Source: Sedimenticola_A sp040506895
Lineage (GTDB): Bacteria; Pseudomonadota; Gammaproteobacteria; Chromatiales; Chromatiaceae
Length of the DNA: 64,000 nt
Direction of reading: 5' to 3'
NCBI GenBank assembly: GCA_040506895.1
Contig: JBEVVY010000001.1
Location: 3,271,116-3,335,115, forward strand
Shown here: one piece after another, positions 52,944 to 61,395 of the stretch
How the letters are laid out: each line of letters begins with the position of its first letter
Numbering within the stretch: the first letter of the stretch is position 1
Made by a program: the position numbers and the translations under genes
The notes under the pieces: model-generated
What the model saw: the letters and a program-made list of their open reading frames with translations, nothing else
What the model was told of the DNA's origin: nothing
Databases searched by the model: none

Positions 52944-54359
52944 TCAGTAGCGGTAGTGGTTGGGCTTGTAGGGGCCTTGCACCGGTACGCCGATGTAGTC
53001 CGCCTGCGCCTGGCTCAGGGTGCTCAGGTTGGCGTTGATCTTGGCCAGGTGGAGTCGTGCCACCTCCTCATCCAGGTGCTTGGGCAGCATGTAGACCTTG
53101 TTCTCGTAGTCATCGCCCCGGATGAACAGCTCCATCTGTGCCAGCACCTGGTTGGTGAAGGAGTTGGACATGACGAAGCTGGGGTGGCCGGTGGCGCAGC
53201 CCAGGTTCACCAGGCGACCCTCGGCCAGCAGGATGATGCGTTTGCCATCAGGGAAGATGATGTGATCCACCTGGGGCTTGATGTTCTCCCACTGGTACTT
53301 CTCCAGGCTCGCGACATCGATCTCGTTGTCGAAGTGACCGATGTTGCAGACGATGGCCTGGTCCTTCATCGCTGCCATATGGTCGTGGCCGATGACGTGG
53401 AAGTTGCCGGTGGCGGTGACGAAGATGTCCGCCAGGGGGGCGGCCTCCTCCATGGTCACCACGCGGTAACCCTCCATGGCCGCCTGCAGGGCGCAGATGG
53501 GATCGATCTCGGTGACCCAGACGGTTGCGCCGAGGCCGCGGAAGGCCTGGGCACAGCCCTTGCCCACGTCACCGTAGCCGAGGACCAGGGCGATCTTGCC
53601 TGCCACCATCACGTCGGTGGCACGCTTGATGCCGTCCATCAGGGACTCACGGCAGCCGTAGAGGTTGTCGAACTTGGACTTGGTGACCGAGTCGTTGACG
53701 TTGATGGCGGGGAAGGGCAGTTCGCCGCTTTCCTGCATCTGGTAGAGACGGTGTACGCCGGTGGTGGTCTCCTCCGTGACGCCCTGGATGTTCTTCAGGA
53801 TGTTGGAGTACCAGCCGGGCTGTTCGGCCAGGCGTGCCTTGATGGCGGCGTAGAGCACGGTCTCTTCTTCACTGGTGGGGTTGTCCAGAACGCTGATGTC
53901 CTGTTCGGCCTTTGCGCCAAGGTTGATCAGCAGGGTGGCATCGCCGCCATCGTCGAGGATCATGTTGGGGGTGCCGCCGTCGGACCACTCCATGATCTTG
54001 TGGGTGTAGGCCCAGTACTCCTCCAGGCTCTCGCCCTTGTAGGCGTAAACCGGGATGCTTTGGGCGGCGATGGCTGCGGCAGCGTGATCCTGGGTGGAGA
54101 AGATGTTGCAGGAGGCCCAACGCACCTCGGCACCCAGGGCCACCAGGGTCTCGATCAATACCGCGGTCTGGATGGTCATGTGCAGGCTGCCCGCGATGCG
54201 GGCGCCCTTGAGGGGCTTCTCCTCGCCATACTTCTCCTGCAGGGCCATCAGGCCGGGCATTTCGGTATTGGCGATGGCGATCTCCTTGCGGCCCCAGTCG
54301 GCCAGGGAGAGATCGGCTACCTTGAAATCGGTGAAGTTGTCATTCACAACGGCGTTCAT
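52944..54359 (-). CDS. ahcY: S-adenosylhomocysteinase
   Basis: 471-residue NAD-dependent enzyme that splits SAH to homocysteine and adenosine, relieving product inhibition of methyltransferases. The NAD-binding motif is GYGDVGKGCAQAFRGLGATVWVTEIDP, substrate residues lie in EMPGLMALQEKYG and LVALGAEVRWASCNIFSTQDHAAAAI, and the C-terminus ends PYKPNHYRY. An insertion near residues 150-190 is common in this long form. Directly preceded by a SAH riboswitch. Confidence 0.97.
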   Translation of the reverse strand: MNAVVNDNFTDFKVADLSLADWGRKEIAIANTEMPGLMALQEKYGEEKPLKGARIAGSLHMTIQTAVLIETLVALGAEVRWASCNIFSTQDHAAAAIAAQSIPVYAYKGESLEEYWAYTHKIMEWSDGGTPNMILDDGGDATLLINLGAKAEQDISVLDNPTSEEETVLYAAIKARLAEQPGWYSNILKNIQGVTEETTTGVHRLYQMQESGELPFPAINVNDSVTKSKFDNLYGCRESLMDGIKRATDVMVAGKIALVLGYGDVGKGCAQAFRGLGATVWVTEIDPICALQAAMEGYRVVTMEEAAPLADIFVTATGNFHVIGHDHMAAMKDQAIVCNIGHFDNEIDVASLEKYQWENIKPQVDHIIFPDGKRIILLAEGRLVNLGCATGHPSFVMSNSFTNQVLAQMELFIRGDDYENKVYMLPKHLDEEVARLHLAKINANLSTLSQAQADYIGVPVQGPYKPNHYRY

Positions 54360-54380
54360 AGTTCAGTCTCCGAAAAAACT

Positions 54381-54456
54381 GAGCGCCGTTGCAAATAGTC
54401 TCCAAAAAGCCTCCCGAGCCTGGCAGGTGGATACCTGTTGCAGCGCTCCTCGGCGA
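54381..54456 (-). ncRNA. SAH riboswitch aptamer upstream of ahcY
   Basis: On the minus strand the sequence runs CGCCGAGGAGCGCTGCAAC, then a CAGGT/ACCTG hairpin, GCCAGGCTCGG, a variable stretch, and AACGGCGCTC. GAGCGC pairs with GCGCTC (P1), and CCGAG pairs with CTCGG to form the second conserved helix/pseudoknot. These are the hallmarks of the ahcY-associated SAH riboswitch, normally an ON switch. It ends 21 bases before the ahcY start. Confidence 0.93.
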
Positions 54457-54477
54457 GGGTGGTACGAATAGGGCGCT

Positions 54478-54483
54478 AGTATA
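54478..54483 (-). promoter_or_regulatory. Candidate -10 element for the ahcY riboswitch transcript
   Basis: TATACT on the minus strand, 22 bases ahead of the SAH aptamer, fits a -10 box for an ahcY-specific transcript. The matching -35 position holds only a poor hexamer (CTGGAA), so the assignment is tentative. Confidence 0.4.
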
Positions 54484-54511
54484 AGCCCTACAGTTCAAAT
54501 TTCCAGAATAG

Positions 54512-54546
54512 GGTTGCGGAGTGCACCGGGTATGCACTCCGCAACC
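54512..54546 (-). other. Strong stem-loop after metK
   Basis: Perfect 14-bp stem GGTTGCGGAGTGCA/TGCACTCCGCAACC with a 7-nt loop, beginning 10 bases after the metK stop. No T run follows on the minus strand, so it is not a textbook intrinsic terminator. It may stabilise the metK mRNA 3' end or insulate it from ahcY. Confidence 0.7.
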
Positions 54547-54556
54547 GGCAGGAGGG

Positions 54557-55729
54557 TTACAGGCCGGCGGCAGCCTTGAGGTCTGCGGCCTTGTCGGTAC
54601 GCTCCCAGGTGAATTCCGGCTCTTCGCGACCGAAGTGGCCGTAGGCGGCGGTCTTGCGATAGATCGGTTTCACCAGGTCGAGCATCTGCAGGATGCCGTA
54701 GGGGCGCAGGTCGAAGTGCTCACGCACCAGTTCGGCGATCTTATCCTCGGCCACCTTGGCGGTACCGAAGGTCTCGATGGAGATGGAGGTGGGCTCCGCT
54801 ACACCGATCGCATAGGAGACCTGGATCTCGCAGCGATCTGCCAGGCCGGCGGCAACGATGTTCTTGGCCACGTAACGGCCGGCGTAGGCGGCGGAACGGT
54901 CAACCTTGGAGGGATCTTTTCCGGAGAAGGCGCCACCGCCGTGGCGGGCAGCACCACCGTAGGTGTCGACGATGATCTTGCGGCCGGTCAGGCCGCAGTC
55001 ACCCACGGGGCCACCGATCACGAAGGAGCCGGTCGGATTGATGTGGATCTTCTCCTGGGGGCACTTGTCGAGCCACTCCTTGGGCAGTACCGGCTGGATG
55101 ATGTTCTCCATCACCGCCTCGCGCAGATGGTTGTACTCGATATCGGGGTCGTGCTGGGTGGAGAGTACGATGGCGTCGATACCGGTCACCTCGCCATCCT
55201 GGTAGTGCAGGGTCACCTGGCTCTTGGCGTCGGGGCGCAGCCAGGGAAGGATATTCTCCTTGCGCATCTCCGACTGGCGCTGAACCAGCCTGTGGGCGTA
55301 GGTGATGGGGGCGGGCATCAGTACGTCGGTCTCGTTGGTGGCGTAGCCGAACATCAGTCCCTGGTCACCTGCACCCTGTTCTTCGGGGGCCTGGCGGTCC
55401 ACGCCCATGGCGATATCGCCGGACTGTTTGCCGAGCAGAGACATCACGGCACAGGTGTTGCCGTCGAAACCCACATCCGAATTGGTGTAGCCGATATCGC
55501 AGACCACCTGGCGAATCACCTCGTCGAGATCAACCCAGGCGTTGGTGGTGATCTCTCCCGCCACGATGACCGCGCCGGTCTTGACCATGGTCTCACAGGC
55601 GACACGTGCATGTTCGGGGTTCTCGTCCAGCTCCAGGATCTTGTCCAGGATGGCGTCGGATATCTGGTCCGCCATCTTGTCCGGATGCCCCTCGGATACT
55701 GATTCGGATGTGAAGATGTAGTCACTCAT
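54557..55729 (-). CDS. metK: S-adenosylmethionine synthetase
   Basis: 390-residue enzyme making SAM from methionine and ATP. Signatures GAGDQGLMFGYA and GGGAFSGKDPSKVDRSAAYAGRY are intact, and the N-terminus YIFTSESVSEGHPDKMADQISD is canonical. Its leader carries a SAM-II-like aptamer and an intrinsic terminator, which should shut off transcription when SAM is plentiful. Followed by a strong stem-loop, then the riboswitch-controlled ahcY. Confidence 0.97.
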   Translation of the reverse strand: MSDYIFTSESVSEGHPDKMADQISDAILDKILELDENPEHARVACETMVKTGAVIVAGEITTNAWVDLDEVIRQVVCDIGYTNSDVGFDGNTCAVMSLLGKQSGDIAMGVDRQAPEEQGAGDQGLMFGYATNETDVLMPAPITYAHRLVQRQSEMRKENILPWLRPDAKSQVTLHYQDGEVTGIDAIVLSTQHDPDIEYNHLREAVMENIIQPVLPKEWLDKCPQEKIHINPTGSFVIGGPVGDCGLTGRKIIVDTYGGAARHGGGAFSGKDPSKVDRSAAYAGRYVAKNIVAAGLADRCEIQVSYAIGVAEPTSISIETFGTAKVAEDKIAELVREHFDLRPYGILQMLDLVKPIYRKTAAYGHFGREEPEFTWERTDKAADLKAAAGL

Positions 55730-55747
55730 AATTATTTGTTTTCCATT

Positions 55748-55781
55748 AAAAAACCCGCCAAGCGCGAGCTAAGGCGGGTTT
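55748..55781 (-). terminator. Attenuator terminator in the metK leader
   Basis: On the minus strand AAACCCGCC pairs with GGCGGGTTT around a 13-nt loop (TTAGCTCGCGCTT), followed by a T-rich tail ending just before metK (start 55729). Its 5' half plus loop contains CGCCTTAGC, which can pair at 8 of 9 positions with GCTAAAGCG at the 3' end of the upstream aptamer. That gives an alternative antiterminator fold. Confidence 0.88.
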
Positions 55782-55800
55782 CCTGGATTATCTTCCGGTT

Positions 55801-55850
55801 CGCTTTAGCCGCATTTGTAGAGCGCCCGCAATCTGATTTCAAATCGGCGC
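55801..55850 (-). ncRNA. SAM-II-like riboswitch aptamer upstream of metK
   Basis: Minus-strand order GCGCC-GATTTG...ATTGCGG-GCGC...ACAAATGCGGCTAAAGCG. GCGCC pairs with GGCGC to form P1. GATTT, TTGC, the A-rich CAAAT and GCTAAA occur in the order and spacing I know from SAM-II riboswitches. The 3' GCTAAA segment would join the pseudoknot when SAM binds, freeing the downstream terminator. SAM-II is best known from alphaproteobacteria and Bacteroidetes, so occurrence here is notable. A covariance-model search would settle the class. Confidence 0.75.
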
Positions 55851-55857
55851 AGTTGGC

Positions 55858-55885
55858 ATTATGCTCGACCCTGTCAGATTGTCAA
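55858..55885 (-). promoter_or_regulatory. metK promoter
   Basis: Minus strand: perfect -35 TTGACA (55880-55885), 16-bp spacer, -10 CATAAT (55858-55863). The predicted start of transcription falls at about 55851, immediately before the first base of the SAM-II-like aptamer (55850), so the aptamer would begin at the mRNA 5' end. Confidence 0.8.
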
Positions 55886-56063
55886 TATTGTTGAATTTGA
55901 TGTTTATTTTTCGTGAAATGCACCGCCTGGAAAGGGGGCGATGAAGTCCAAATCAGTTAATTTTACCGTTTGAATAAGAAATTCGGATAGTTAAAGCTGG
56001 ACGTATTACTGATTACTTATGACAGAATGGCCCGCTGATTTGAATTGAGGAGGCGTCACGACA

Positions 56064-56618
56064 ATGGTGTCACTGGAAACTCCGGTTTGCGAATTCGGAA
56101 AACCCGCGATCGATTTCAGTCTGCCCGGCGTTGACGGCAAGACATGGAACCTGCAGGATTGCGCCGGCCCCAACGGTCTGTTGGTGATGTTCATCTGCAA
56201 CCACTGCCCCTACGTCAAGGCGATCCGCGATCGCCTGGTGCGTGACACCCTTGAGCTCAAGGAGTTGGGGATCAACAGTGTCGCCATCATGTCGAATGAT
56301 CCCGCCGAGTACGAGGAGGACTCCTTCGAGAACATGGCCCGGGTAGCCGATGAGTTCAGCTATCCCTTCCCCTACCTGCTGGATGAGAGCCAGGAGGTGG
56401 CCAAGGCCTACGGTGCGGTCTGCACCCCGGACTTTTTCGGTTACAACGCCGACCTGGAGCTCCAGTACCGTGGCCGTCTCGACGAGAGCCGCAAGGAGAC
56501 CGCTCCGGATGGTGTGCGCAGGGACCTTTTCGAGTCCATGAAGCAGGTTGCCGAGACCGGTCGTGGTCCCGCGGTGCAGATTCCCAGCATGGGCTGCTCC
56601 ATCAAGTGGAAGGATTGA
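56064..56618 (+). CDS. Thioredoxin-fold (AhpC/TSA-like) family protein
   Basis: 184-residue redoxin-like protein. Begins GKPAIDFSLPGVDGKTWNLQD and has MFICNHCPYVKAIRDRLV, a C-x-x-C variant (CNHC) at the active-site position, then YPFPYLLDESQEVAKAYGAVCTPDFFGY. No signal peptide. Matches the 'thioredoxin family protein' group related to resA/AhpC; probable thiol-disulfide oxidoreductase or peroxiredoxin-like function. Divergent from metK. Starts behind GAGGAGGCG. Confidence 0.87.
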   Translation: MVSLETPVCEFGKPAIDFSLPGVDGKTWNLQDCAGPNGLLVMFICNHCPYVKAIRDRLVRDTLELKELGINSVAIMSNDPAEYEEDSFENMARVADEFSYPFPYLLDESQEVAKAYGAVCTPDFFGYNADLELQYRGRLDESRKETAPDGVRRDLFESMKQVAETGRGPAVQIPSMGCSIKWKD

Positions 56619-56639
56619 GGCGCCGTAAATAGGCGGTAA

Positions 56640-56675
56640 TCAATACCTTGTAATATGGTATCGGTATTTTTTTAT
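56640..56675 (+). terminator. Possible terminator after the thioredoxin-fold gene
   Basis: A weak ATACC/GGTAT stem followed by a run of seven T residues. The stem is short, so the call is tentative. The remaining 290 bases up to tkt hold no gene; they include a GAGAGGAGGG ribosome-binding site for tkt and a TATAAA box at about 56932. Confidence 0.45.
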
Positions 56676-56968
56676 GCCCCATAAAGCCAGTTGGCTTGCT
56701 CCCGCAGTAGCGAAAGGGGCAAAATATACCTTTTATGGATGAGAATCCTGGCGGGAGGCGGAAGTTTCGATTTCTCCTCCAGGTTGCAACTCGCACCTCA
56801 AGGTCACGGACATCTCCAGCCGGCGTCTCCAAAACGGGGTAAAACAGCCGACCTGTTGTCAGCAACGGGTGGGCTAAGAGGCGGAGCGCCTTCGATTTTT
56901 GGGCAGCATCGGATCTGCCCTGGACCGAAATATAAAATTTCTAACAAGCCTTTTGAGAGGAGGGACTT

Positions 56969-58957
56969 ATGTCCTCACGTAAAACTCTTGCCAATGCGAT
57001 CCGTGCCCTGAGCATGGATGCAGTTCAGAAAGCCAACTCGGGACATCCGGGTGCGCCCATGGGTATGGCGGACATCGCAGAAGTACTGTGGAACAGCCAC
57101 ATGAAGTACAATCCCACCAATGCAAAGTGGGCTGATCGTGACCGTTTCGTCCTCTCCAATGGCCACGGCTCGATGCTGATCTACTCCCTGCTCCATCTCA
57201 CCGGTTTCGACCTGAGCATGGACGACATCAAGGATTTCCGTCAGCTCCACTCCAAGACCGCCGGTCACCCCGAGTACGGTTACGCCGACGGCATCGAGAC
57301 CACCACCGGTCCCCTGGGTCAGGGCATCACCAATGCCGTGGGCATGGCGATCGCCGAGCGCACCCTGGCCGGTCAGTTCAACAAGCCGGGTCACGACATC
57401 GTCGACCACAACACCTACGTGTTCATGGGTGACGGCTGCCTGATGGAAGGTCTCTCCCACGAAGCGTGCGCCATGGCCGGTACCCTCGGCCTCGGTAAGC
57501 TGGTCGCCTTCTGGGATGACAACGACATCTCCATCGACGGCCACATCTCCGACTGGATGGAGAAAGACGTTGGCGGTCGTTTCGAGTCCTACGGCTGGCA
57601 CGTAATCAGCGATGTGGATGGTCACGATGCGGATGCCATCAGCGCAGCCGTCGCGGCCGCAAAAGCTGAAACTTCCAAGCCCACCCTGATCTGCTGCAGA
57701 ACCACCATCGGTTACGGTTCTCCGAATCTTGCAGGTACCCACGACTGCCACGGCGCACCGCTGGGTGCCGACGAGATCCAGGCTACCCGTGAGAGCCTGG
57801 GTTGGGAGCACGAGCCTTTCGTTATTCCCGAAGAGGTCTACGCCGGTTGGGATCACAAAGAGGCCGGCGCCGCCGCAGAGAGCGAGTGGCAGACCCGTTT
57901 CAATGCCTACAAGGCCGAGTATCCGACCGAAGCGGCTGAGTTCGAGCGCCGTATGTCAGGTGATCTGCCCGCCAACTTCGAAGCGGAGATGGACAAGTAC
58001 ATCGCCAAGACCCAGGAAGAGATGCCCAACATCGCTTCCCGTAAGGCCTCCCAGAACGCCATCGAGGCGATGGGTCCCGTGGTTCCCGAGCTGTTCGGCG
58101 GTTCCGCCGACCTGACCGGTTCCAACCTGACCAACTGGTCCGGCACCGTCAAGGTCAATGCAGAAAACGCCAACGGTAACTACATCTCCTGGGGTGTTCG
58201 CGAGTTCGGCATGGCCCACATGGTCAACGGCATGATGCTGCACGGCGGTTTCCGTGCCTACAGCGGTACCTTCTTCATGTTCATGGAGTTCATGCGCAAC
58301 GCACTGCGCATGTCCGCGCTGATGAAGATCAACCCAATCTATGTCTACACCCACGACTCCATCGGTCTGGGCGAGGACGGTCCCACCCATCAGCCGGTCG
58401 AGCAGCTGGCCACCATGCGTGCGATCCCCAACTTCGAGACCTGGCGCGGCTGTGATGCGATCGAGTCCGCTGTCTCCTGGAAAGCGGCCATGATGCGTGG
58501 CAACGCACCGACCGCACTGGTCTTCTCCCGCCAGAACTTGACGCCGATGGAGCGTACCGCGGAGCAGGTCAAGGCTATCGAGAACGGTGGTTACGTACTG
58601 AAGGATTGCGACGGCACCGCCGATCTCATCCTGATCGCCACCGGTTCCGAAGTCGGTCTGGCGATGGATGCCGCTGCCGCGATGTCCGATCGTAATGTTC
58701 GTGTTGTTTCCATGCCTTCCACCTGCCGCTTCGATGCACAGGACCAGGCCTACAAGGACTCCGTACTGACCCCGGGCGTCAAGCGCGTGGCCATCGAGGC
58801 GGGTGTTGATCTGGGCTGGCACAAGTATGTCGGTCTCGACGGCGCCGTGGTCTGCATGAAGTCGTTCGGTGAGTCCGCTCCCGCGGGTCAGCTGTTCGAA
58901 CAGTTCGGTTTTACCGTCGACAACGTCGTGGCCACCGCCAATAAGGTTTTGGGCTGA
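56969..58957 (+). CDS. tkt: Transketolase
   Basis: 662-residue TPP enzyme of the pentose phosphate and Calvin cycles. TPP-binding motif GDGCLMEGLSHEACAMAGTLGLGKLVAFWDDN is near residue 155, and the pyrimidine domain (from about 355) and C-terminal domain are present. Strong GAGAGGAGGG ribosome-binding site. Codon use is strongly biased to C-ending codons and CGT arginine, as in very highly expressed genes. First gene of the tkt-gap-pgk-pyk-fba cluster. Confidence 0.97.
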   Translation: MSSRKTLANAIRALSMDAVQKANSGHPGAPMGMADIAEVLWNSHMKYNPTNAKWADRDRFVLSNGHGSMLIYSLLHLTGFDLSMDDIKDFRQLHSKTAGHPEYGYADGIETTTGPLGQGITNAVGMAIAERTLAGQFNKPGHDIVDHNTYVFMGDGCLMEGLSHEACAMAGTLGLGKLVAFWDDNDISIDGHISDWMEKDVGGRFESYGWHVISDVDGHDADAISAAVAAAKAETSKPTLICCRTTIGYGSPNLAGTHDCHGAPLGADEIQATRESLGWEHEPFVIPEEVYAGWDHKEAGAAAESEWQTRFNAYKAEYPTEAAEFERRMSGDLPANFEAEMDKYIAKTQEEMPNIASRKASQNAIEAMGPVVPELFGGSADLTGSNLTNWSGTVKVNAENANGNYISWGVREFGMAHMVNGMMLHGGFRAYSGTFFMFMEFMRNALRMSALMKINPIYVYTHDSIGLGEDGPTHQPVEQLATMRAIPNFETWRGCDAIESAVSWKAAMMRGNAPTALVFSRQNLTPMERTAEQVKAIENGGYVLKDCDGTADLILIATGSEVGLAMDAAAAMSDRNVRVVSMPSTCRFDAQDQAYKDSVLTPGVKRVAIEAGVDLGWHKYVGLDGAVVCMKSFGESAPAGQLFEQFGFTVDNVVATANKVLG

Positions 58958-59001
58958 TTTAAAGAAAAATTCATCAGTTTTACTGTAAGGAGTATTCAAT
59001 T

Positions 59002-60006
59002 ATGACGATTAAAGTTGGTATCAACGGTTTCGGTCGTATCGGCCGTATGGCTTTCCGCGCTATCGCTCGCGATTTCCCCGGCATCGAGGTAGTGGCCATC
59101 AACGACCTGCTGGACGCCGATTACCTGGCCTACATGCTGAAGTACGACTCCGTACACGGCCGTTTCGACGGTGAAGTCGGTGTTGACGGCAACAACATGG
59201 TCGTTAACGGCAAGACCATCCGCCTGACCGCAGAGACCGATCCTGCAAACCTGGCCTGGTCCGATGTTGGTGTTGACCTGGTCCTGGAGTGCACCGGTTT
59301 CTTCCTGACCGAAGAGACCTGCCAGAAGCACATCGATGCTGGCGCAAGCAAAGTGGTTATGTCCGCTCCTTCCAAGGACGGCACCCCCATGTTCGTATAC
59401 GGCGTCAACCACGACACCTACGCTGGCCAGGCCATCGTATCCGCCGCTTCCTGCACCACCAACTGCCTGGCTCCCGTTGCCAAGGTCCTGAACGACAAGT
59501 GGGGCATCAAGCGTGGCCTGATGACCACCGTTCACGCTGCTACCGCTACCCAGAAGACCGTTGACGGTCCTTCCAAGAAAGACTGGCGCGGCGGCCGCGG
59601 CATCCTGGAGAACATCATTCCGTCCTCCACCGGTGCTGCCAAGGCGGTTGGCGTTGTTCTGCCCGAGCTGAACGGCAAACTGACCGGTATGGCTTTCCGC
59701 GTACCCACCTCTGACGTCTCTGTTGTTGACCTGACCTGTGAGCTGGACAGCGAAGCCACCTACGACGACATCTGTGCCGCCATGAAGGAAGCTTCCGAGA
59801 CCGCTGGTATCGGCGACACCCTGGGCTACACCGATGAGAAGGTTGTCTCCACCGACTTCCGTGGCGTTGGCTACTCCTCCATCTTCGATGCCGGCGCCGG
59901 CATCCAGCTGGACGGTACCTTCGTCAAGGTTGTCTCCTGGTACGACAACGAGTACGGCTACACCGCCAACATGCTGCGTTTCGTTGAGCACGTTTCTGCC
60001 AACTAA
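59002..60006 (+). CDS. gap: Glyceraldehyde-3-phosphate dehydrogenase
   Basis: 334-residue enzyme. Catalytic C151 lies in SAASCTTNCLAPVAKVLND, and the N-terminal Rossmann motif is VGINGFGRIGRMAFRA. D35 (AINDL) favours NAD over NADP. The C-terminal SWYDNEYGYTANML is conserved. Codon bias is the strongest of the window. Forty-four bases after tkt and followed by a 12-bp stem-loop before pgk. Confidence 0.97.
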   Translation: MTIKVGINGFGRIGRMAFRAIARDFPGIEVVAINDLLDADYLAYMLKYDSVHGRFDGEVGVDGNNMVVNGKTIRLTAETDPANLAWSDVGVDLVLECTGFFLTEETCQKHIDAGASKVVMSAPSKDGTPMFVYGVNHDTYAGQAIVSAASCTTNCLAPVAKVLNDKWGIKRGLMTTVHAATATQKTVDGPSKKDWRGGRGILENIIPSSTGAAKAVGVVLPELNGKLTGMAFRVPTSDVSVVDLTCELDSEATYDDICAAMKEASETAGIGDTLGYTDEKVVSTDFRGVGYSSIFDAGAGIQLDGTFVKVVSWYDNEYGYTANMLRFVEHVSAN

Positions 60007-60029
60007 GCGTTAAGCCTGTAGCTTGATCT

Positions 60030-60058
60030 GGTGGGCCATGCCTCGTGCATGGCCCACC
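60030..60058 (+). other. Strong stem-loop between gap and pgk
   Basis: Perfect 12-bp stem GGTGGGCCATGC/GCATGGCCCACC with a 5-nt loop, 23 bases after the gap stop. No T run follows, so mRNA processing or stabilisation is more likely than termination. Confidence 0.75.
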
Positions 60059-60157
60059 GGGTTCGGCTGCTCCCAATGCCCGAGAGGCATTAGCTGAAAT
60101 AACCGTTTCATCTAATACCTTTCTAATACAACAAAATAGCTTACAAGGAGTCTCTCT

Positions 60158-61342
60158 ATGTCCTTCATCAAGCTGACCGATCTCGATCTCGCCGGCAAGC
60201 GTGTCCTGATTCGCGCTGATCTCAACGTACCCGTTAAAGACGGCAAGGTTACTTCCGATGCCCGTATCACTGCTTCCATGCCCACCATCGAGCACTGCGT
60301 AAAGGCAGGTGCCAAGGTCCAGGTGATGTCCCACCGTGGCCGTCCCACCGAAGGTGAGGTCGATGCAGAGAACTCCATGCAGCCCATCGCTGAGGATATG
60401 TCCGCCAAGCTGGGCACCAGCGTACGCCTGATCGGCGACTACCTGGAGAATGCGCCAGAAGTTGCAGATGGCGAAGTGGTGCTGTTCGAGAACGTCCGTT
60501 TCAACGCGGGCGAGAAGAAAGACAACGAAGATCTGGCCAAGAAGTACGCCGCCCTGTGCGACGTCTTCGTGATGGACGCCTTCGGTACCGCTCACCGCGC
60601 CCAGGCATCCACCCACGGTGCCGGCAAGTTTGCCCCCACCGCCTGTGCCGGTCTGCTGCTGGCCGATGAGCTGGACAACCTGGCCAAGGCACTGGCCAAC
60701 CCGGCTCGCCCGATGGTTGCCATCGTCGGTGGTTCCAAGGTCTCCACCAAGCTGACCGTTCTGGAAGCCCTCTCCGAGAAGGTTGACCAGCTGGTGGTCG
60801 GTGGTGGTATCGCCAACACCTTCCTCAAGGCCATGGGTAACAACGTCGGCAAGTCTCTGTGCGAAGACGACCTGGTGGATACCGCCAAGGCGCTGGTTGA
60901 GAAGATGAAGGCCCGTGGCGCCAATATTCCTATCGCCACCGACATCGTCTGCGGCAAGGAGTTCAGCGAGACTGCCGAGGCGACCCTGAAGCCCGCCAGT
61001 GAGTGTGCCGACGACGACATGATCTTCGATATCGGCCCCGACTCCGCCAAGGAGCTGGCCGACATCATCGCCAACGCCGGTACTGTTGTATGGAACGGTC
61101 CCGTGGGTGTATTCGAGTTCGACCAGTTCGGCGAAGGCACCAAGACCGTCTCCATGGCGATCGCCAACTCCGACTGTTTCAGCCTGGCCGGTGGTGGTGA
61201 CACCATCGCGGCGATCCAGAAGTATGACATCTACGACAAGGTCTCCTACATCTCCACCGCCGGTGGCGCGTTCCTGGAGTACCTGGAAGGCAAGACCCTG
61301 CCTGCCGTTGCGATGCTCGAAGAGTGTGCCAACAAGGGTTAA
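60158..61342 (+). CDS. pgk: Phosphoglycerate kinase
   Basis: 394 residues. N-terminal substrate motif KRVLIRADLNVPVKDGKV and the ATP-binding GGGDTIAAI and STAGGAFLEYLEGKTLPAV are intact. Highly expressed codon pattern. Downstream of gap, followed by pyk after 53 bases that contain another stem-loop. Confidence 0.97.
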   Translation: MSFIKLTDLDLAGKRVLIRADLNVPVKDGKVTSDARITASMPTIEHCVKAGAKVQVMSHRGRPTEGEVDAENSMQPIAEDMSAKLGTSVRLIGDYLENAPEVADGEVVLFENVRFNAGEKKDNEDLAKKYAALCDVFVMDAFGTAHRAQASTHGAGKFAPTACAGLLLADELDNLAKALANPARPMVAIVGGSKVSTKLTVLEALSEKVDQLVVGGGIANTFLKAMGNNVGKSLCEDDLVDTAKALVEKMKARGANIPIATDIVCGKEFSETAEATLKPASECADDDMIFDIGPDSAKELADIIANAGTVVWNGPVGVFEFDQFGEGTKTVSMAIANSDCFSLAGGGDTIAAIQKYDIYDKVSYISTAGGAFLEYLEGKTLPAVAMLEECANKG

Positions 61343-61351
61343 GGGCCGCTA

Positions 61352-61386
61352 GGACCCTGTCGCCGTGAGGATCGGCAACAGGGTCC
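61352..61386 (+). other. Stem-loop between pgk and pyk
   Basis: GGACCCTGT pairs with ACAGGGTCC around a 17-nt loop, filling the gap just before the pyk start. Lacks a T run. Probably an mRNA stability or processing element. Confidence 0.65.
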
Positions 61387-61395
61387 GGAGATATT

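Noticed and set aside
54512..54546. Calling the post-metK hairpin an intrinsic terminator
   Set aside because: The stem is strong but there is no T tract on the metK-sense strand, so it is recorded only as a stem-loop.
55516..55725. Alternative small minus-strand frame at the metK 5' end
   Set aside because: It is a frame-shifted shadow of metK, whose SAM synthetase motifs are intact in the main frame.
56602..56865. Minus-strand frame of 87 codons upstream of tkt
   Set aside because: It overlaps the thioredoxin-fold gene's end and the tkt leader, lacks homology I can recognise and has no plausible ribosome-binding site.
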